Below the pieces are notes generated by a model. The model was given only the letters and a program-made list of their open reading frames with translations. It was not told where the DNA came from and searched no databases. From Alphaproteobacteria bacterium (GTDB taxonomy: Bacteria; Pseudomonadota; Alphaproteobacteria; Micavibrionales; Micavibrionaceae), in assembly GCA_030427765.1 (NCBI GenBank), contig JAUICS010000058.1, positions 1 through 7,443 on the forward strand: DNA of 7,443 nucleotides, read 5' to 3'. Made by a program: the position numbers and the translations under genes. Shown piece by piece: positions 6,286 through 7,443 of the stretch (the stretch's first letter is position 1; each line of letters opens with the position of its first letter).

Positions 6286-6367
6286 TGTCATCTCGAGCGT
6301 AGTCGAGGGGTCAGTTGATTTGAGATCTTTCGACTACGTCACTTTGTGCATTTCGCTCAAGATGACA
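6286..6367. repeat. 82-bp inverted-repeat element between the Trm112-like and DUF971 genes
   Basis: The outer arms TGTCATCTCGAGCG (6286-6299) and CGCTCAAGATGACA (6354-6367) match at 13 of 14 positions. A nested inner pair, GTAGTCGA (6299-6306) with TCGACTAC (6330-6337), gives a second stem. The GTCATCTCGAGCGTAGTCGAG start and matching end are typical of dispersed intergenic palindromic elements found in many bacterial genomes. It begins on the base after the Trm112-like stop, so it may also form the 3' end of that mRNA, although there is no long U-tract. Confidence 0.8.
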
Positions 6368-6398
6368 GGCCGGATGACGGATAAGGAAGACGAACAGT

Positions 6399-6728
6399 AT
6401 GCAGCCTGAAAAGATTACTGACAACAAACCATGGCCGACCGAGATACGCTATAAACGTGTTGAGCGCGTGCTTCACGTCACATTTAATAATGATGAAGTG
6501 GTTTCTATCACGGCGGAATATTTGCGGGTCGAAAGCCCGTCGGCGGAGGTGCAGGGCCATCACCCATCCGAAAAAATCACCGTCACAGGTAAGGAAAACG
6601 TATCCATTTTGGAAATACAGCCGGTCGGTAACTACGCCGTCCGCATCATTTTCGACGACGGTCATCGAACCGGAATCTACACATGGGACACCCTTTATAA
6701 CATGGGGCATGCGAGCGAGTGTAACTAA
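6399..6728 (+). CDS. DUF971 (gamma-butyrobetaine hydroxylase-like N-terminal domain) protein
   Basis: A 109-aa stand-alone DUF971 protein. Recognised by WPTEIRYKRVERVLHVTF (12-29), AEYLRVESPSAEVQGH (39-54) and the highly conserved PVGNYAVRIIFDDGHRTGIYTW (75-96), followed by DTLYNMG. The same domain is the N-terminal part of gamma-butyrobetaine hydroxylases and the C-terminal part of the plastid iron-sulfur carrier HCF101. The role of free-standing bacterial versions is not established, and an iron-sulfur or metal-related role is only an extrapolation. The domain fills the protein, with no signal peptide or membrane segment. AAGGAAG (6383-6389) lies 9 bases before the ATG. It runs in the same direction as the Trm112-like gene, with the 82-bp repeat element between them. 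Confidence 0.93.
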   Translation: MQPEKITDNKPWPTEIRYKRVERVLHVTFNNDEVVSITAEYLRVESPSAEVQGHHPSEKITVTGKENVSILEIQPVGNYAVRIIFDDGHRTGIYTWDTLYNMGHASECN

Positions 6729-6764
6729 TTATATAAAATTTTATGTAAACTTAAATGCTTTTTC

Positions 6765-6783
6765 ATAATTTATATGAAATTAT
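6765..6783. repeat. AT-only hairpin downstream of the DUF971 gene
   Basis: ATAATTT (6765-6771) and AAATTAT (6777-6783) form a perfect 7-bp stem with a 5-base loop. A 12-base palindrome ATAAAATTTTAT lies at 6733-6744. Both are in the AT-rich 6729-6817 spacer. They contain no GC pairs, so they are poor terminators and may be chance. Confidence 0.25.
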
Positions 6784-6817
6784 CAAATCATTGCGTAACT
6801 CGGTTGGGAGCAAGACA

Positions 6818-6925
6818 ATGATGAAATCCATAAAGTATTGTATGTATACATTCGATGTTAGAGACATCGGATTTGCGAAAAAGTTAAACGGACGTGAATT
6901 CTACGGAGGGCAAGATGCAGAGTGA
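6818..6925 (+). CDS. Small ORF (35 aa), possible leader peptide overlapping the PQ-loop gene start
   Basis: A short frame beginning ATGATG, preceded by GGGAG (6806-6810) at a 7-base spacing, which is one of the better ribosome sites in the window. It encodes MMKSIKYCMYTFDVRDIGFA, then KKLNGREFYGGQDAE, and stops at TGA 6923-6925. It overlaps the ATG of the PQ-loop gene (6915) by 11 bases in another frame, so ribosomes finishing it would be at the next start. The peptide has no signal sequence and no recognisable domain. A hairpin, CGATGT (6853-6858) with ACATCG (6864-6869), lies inside the frame. It could be a regulatory leader peptide, a small protein of its own, or chance. Confidence 0.45.
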   Translation: MMKSIKYCMYTFDVRDIGFAKKLNGREFYGGQDAE

Positions 6926-7331
6926 TGTTCTTACCCTTCTTTTGACAATCGGCTCCATATGTTCAATTGTCAGTTATATTCCGCAAATCTACAGATTGTT
7001 TATGGCACGATCCCGTGTTGAGGATTTGTCGATCATCACATCGTGCTTGTGGGTTTATGCGTCCAGTGTTACGGCCTATTGGGCGGTATTTCATTCCGGT
7101 GAAATGATTGTAACGACGTCTGCCCTAATAAATGCAACAGGTTGCATGACTATGCTATTTCTAGCTGTTTTCCACCGTTTCATTAAAGGCCCGTATCTGG
7201 GTGCGGACGGCAAGAATATTCCGGAAATACTTGGCCGTGTCAGTGAAAATGTTTGCGAAAAGACGGCAGGGGTGATGGCCGAGGTTCATCCGCAGAGCGC
7301 AAAACCAGTTTTATCTCTTCAAGATATATAA
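6915..7331 (+). CDS. PQ-loop / SemiSWEET-like small membrane protein
   Basis: 138 aa from the ATG at 6915, chosen because GGAGGG (6905-6910) lies just 4 bases upstream; an in-frame GTG at 6894 is less well placed. Three hydrophobic segments (about 5-25, 42-60 and 66-87) form one triple-helix bundle. The PQ motif sits at the end of the first (SYIPQIYRLF, 20-29), followed by the family-typical RVEDLSIITSCLW (34-46). SemiSWEETs work as dimers to move small sugars, while other PQ-loop proteins move amino acids or are uncharacterised, so the substrate is unknown. After the third helix comes an unusual 50-residue soluble tail (88-138), absent from minimal SemiSWEETs. Its 3' end overlaps the convergent uracil-DNA glycosylase gene by 13 bases. 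Confidence 0.8.
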   Translation: MQSDVLTLLLTIGSICSIVSYIPQIYRLFMARSRVEDLSIITSCLWVYASSVTAYWAVFHSGEMIVTTSALINATGCMTMLFLAVFHRFIKGPYLGADGKNIPEILGRVSENVCEKTAGVMAEVHPQSAKPVLSLQDI

Positions 7332-7443
7332 CCCGCACACATATCAACAACATCCTCGAACATCTCGGTCGTAAGGCGTTTTGTCTGGGTGTTGTATCGG
7401 GAGCAGTGATAGCTGTTTATCATCGTTACCCCCTCCCCGAGAT
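7319..7443 (-). CDS. Uracil-DNA glycosylase, family 4/5 type, C-terminal fragment
   Basis: Open at the right window edge. The last 40 codons read LGEGVTMINSYHCSRYNTQT, then KRLTTEMFEDVVDMCAGYIS, then TGA at 7321-7319. The block SYHCSRYNTQTKRLT matches the C-terminal motif of family 4/5 uracil-DNA glycosylases, usually written SYHPS..NT.TGRLT. There the His helps bind the flipped base and DNA, and M.. V follows in the last helix. Such enzymes remove uracil arising from cytosine deamination. Two details differ from the usual motif: Cys replaces Pro after the His, and Lys replaces Gly before RLT. The catalytic N-terminal part lies outside the window. It is convergent with the PQ-loop gene, and the two overlap by 13 bases. 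Confidence 0.75.
   Translation of the reverse strand, partial: LGEGVTMINSYHCSRYNTQTKRLTTEMFEDVVDMCAGYIS

Overview
The window looks like ordinary chromosome of an alphaproteobacterium. The main evidence is gene content: an aspartyl-tRNA synthetase with the [13 protein letters not shown] form of motif 2, a Trm112-like protein with the CPLTK variant, a stand-alone DUF971 protein, and the C-terminus of a family 4/5-type uracil-DNA glycosylase. I cannot place it to genus. Base composition is moderate (about 50% GC in the housekeeping genes), with AT-rich intergenic DNA and one distinctly AT-rich two-gene block.

Layout. Positions 1-465 (minus) hold the N-terminal part of an exported protein with a beta-propeller-like repeat. 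A divergent AT-rich spacer separates it from a GT4 glycosyltransferase (600-1688, plus). Next come four perfect copies of a 13-bp tandem repeat (1704-1755), an unrecognised 150-aa soluble protein (1849-2301, plus) and an AIM24-like protein (about 2457-3272, plus) closed by a strong intrinsic terminator (3296-3328). A short dispersed-type repeat (about 3334-3366) follows. Then come two AT-rich convergent genes of unknown function: a 103-aa protein (3462-3773, plus) and a predicted winged-helix protein with a C-terminal membrane anchor (3760-4164, minus). The second starts 3 nt after the aspS stop codon. aspS itself runs 4168-5985 (minus).

Divergent from aspS are a Trm112-like gene (6088-6285), an 82-bp inverted-repeat element (6286-6367) and a DUF971 gene (6399-6728). 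A well-initiated 35-codon ORF (6818-6925) overlaps the start of a PQ-loop/SemiSWEET-like membrane protein (6915-7331). The window ends in the 3' part of a uracil-DNA glycosylase gene on the minus strand (7319-7443), which overlaps the PQ-loop gene tail to tail.

The genes do not form one pathway. They cover translation (aspS, Trm112-like), DNA repair (UDG), envelope glycolipid synthesis (GT4) and small conserved or unknown proteins. No mobile element with a transposase or integrase, no CRISPR array, no tRNA and no rRNA was seen. The parts most worth a second look are the AT-rich gene pair behind aspS, with its membrane-anchored winged-helix protein, and the small ORF coupled to the PQ-loop gene. 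No gene-free stretch exceeds 300 bases.
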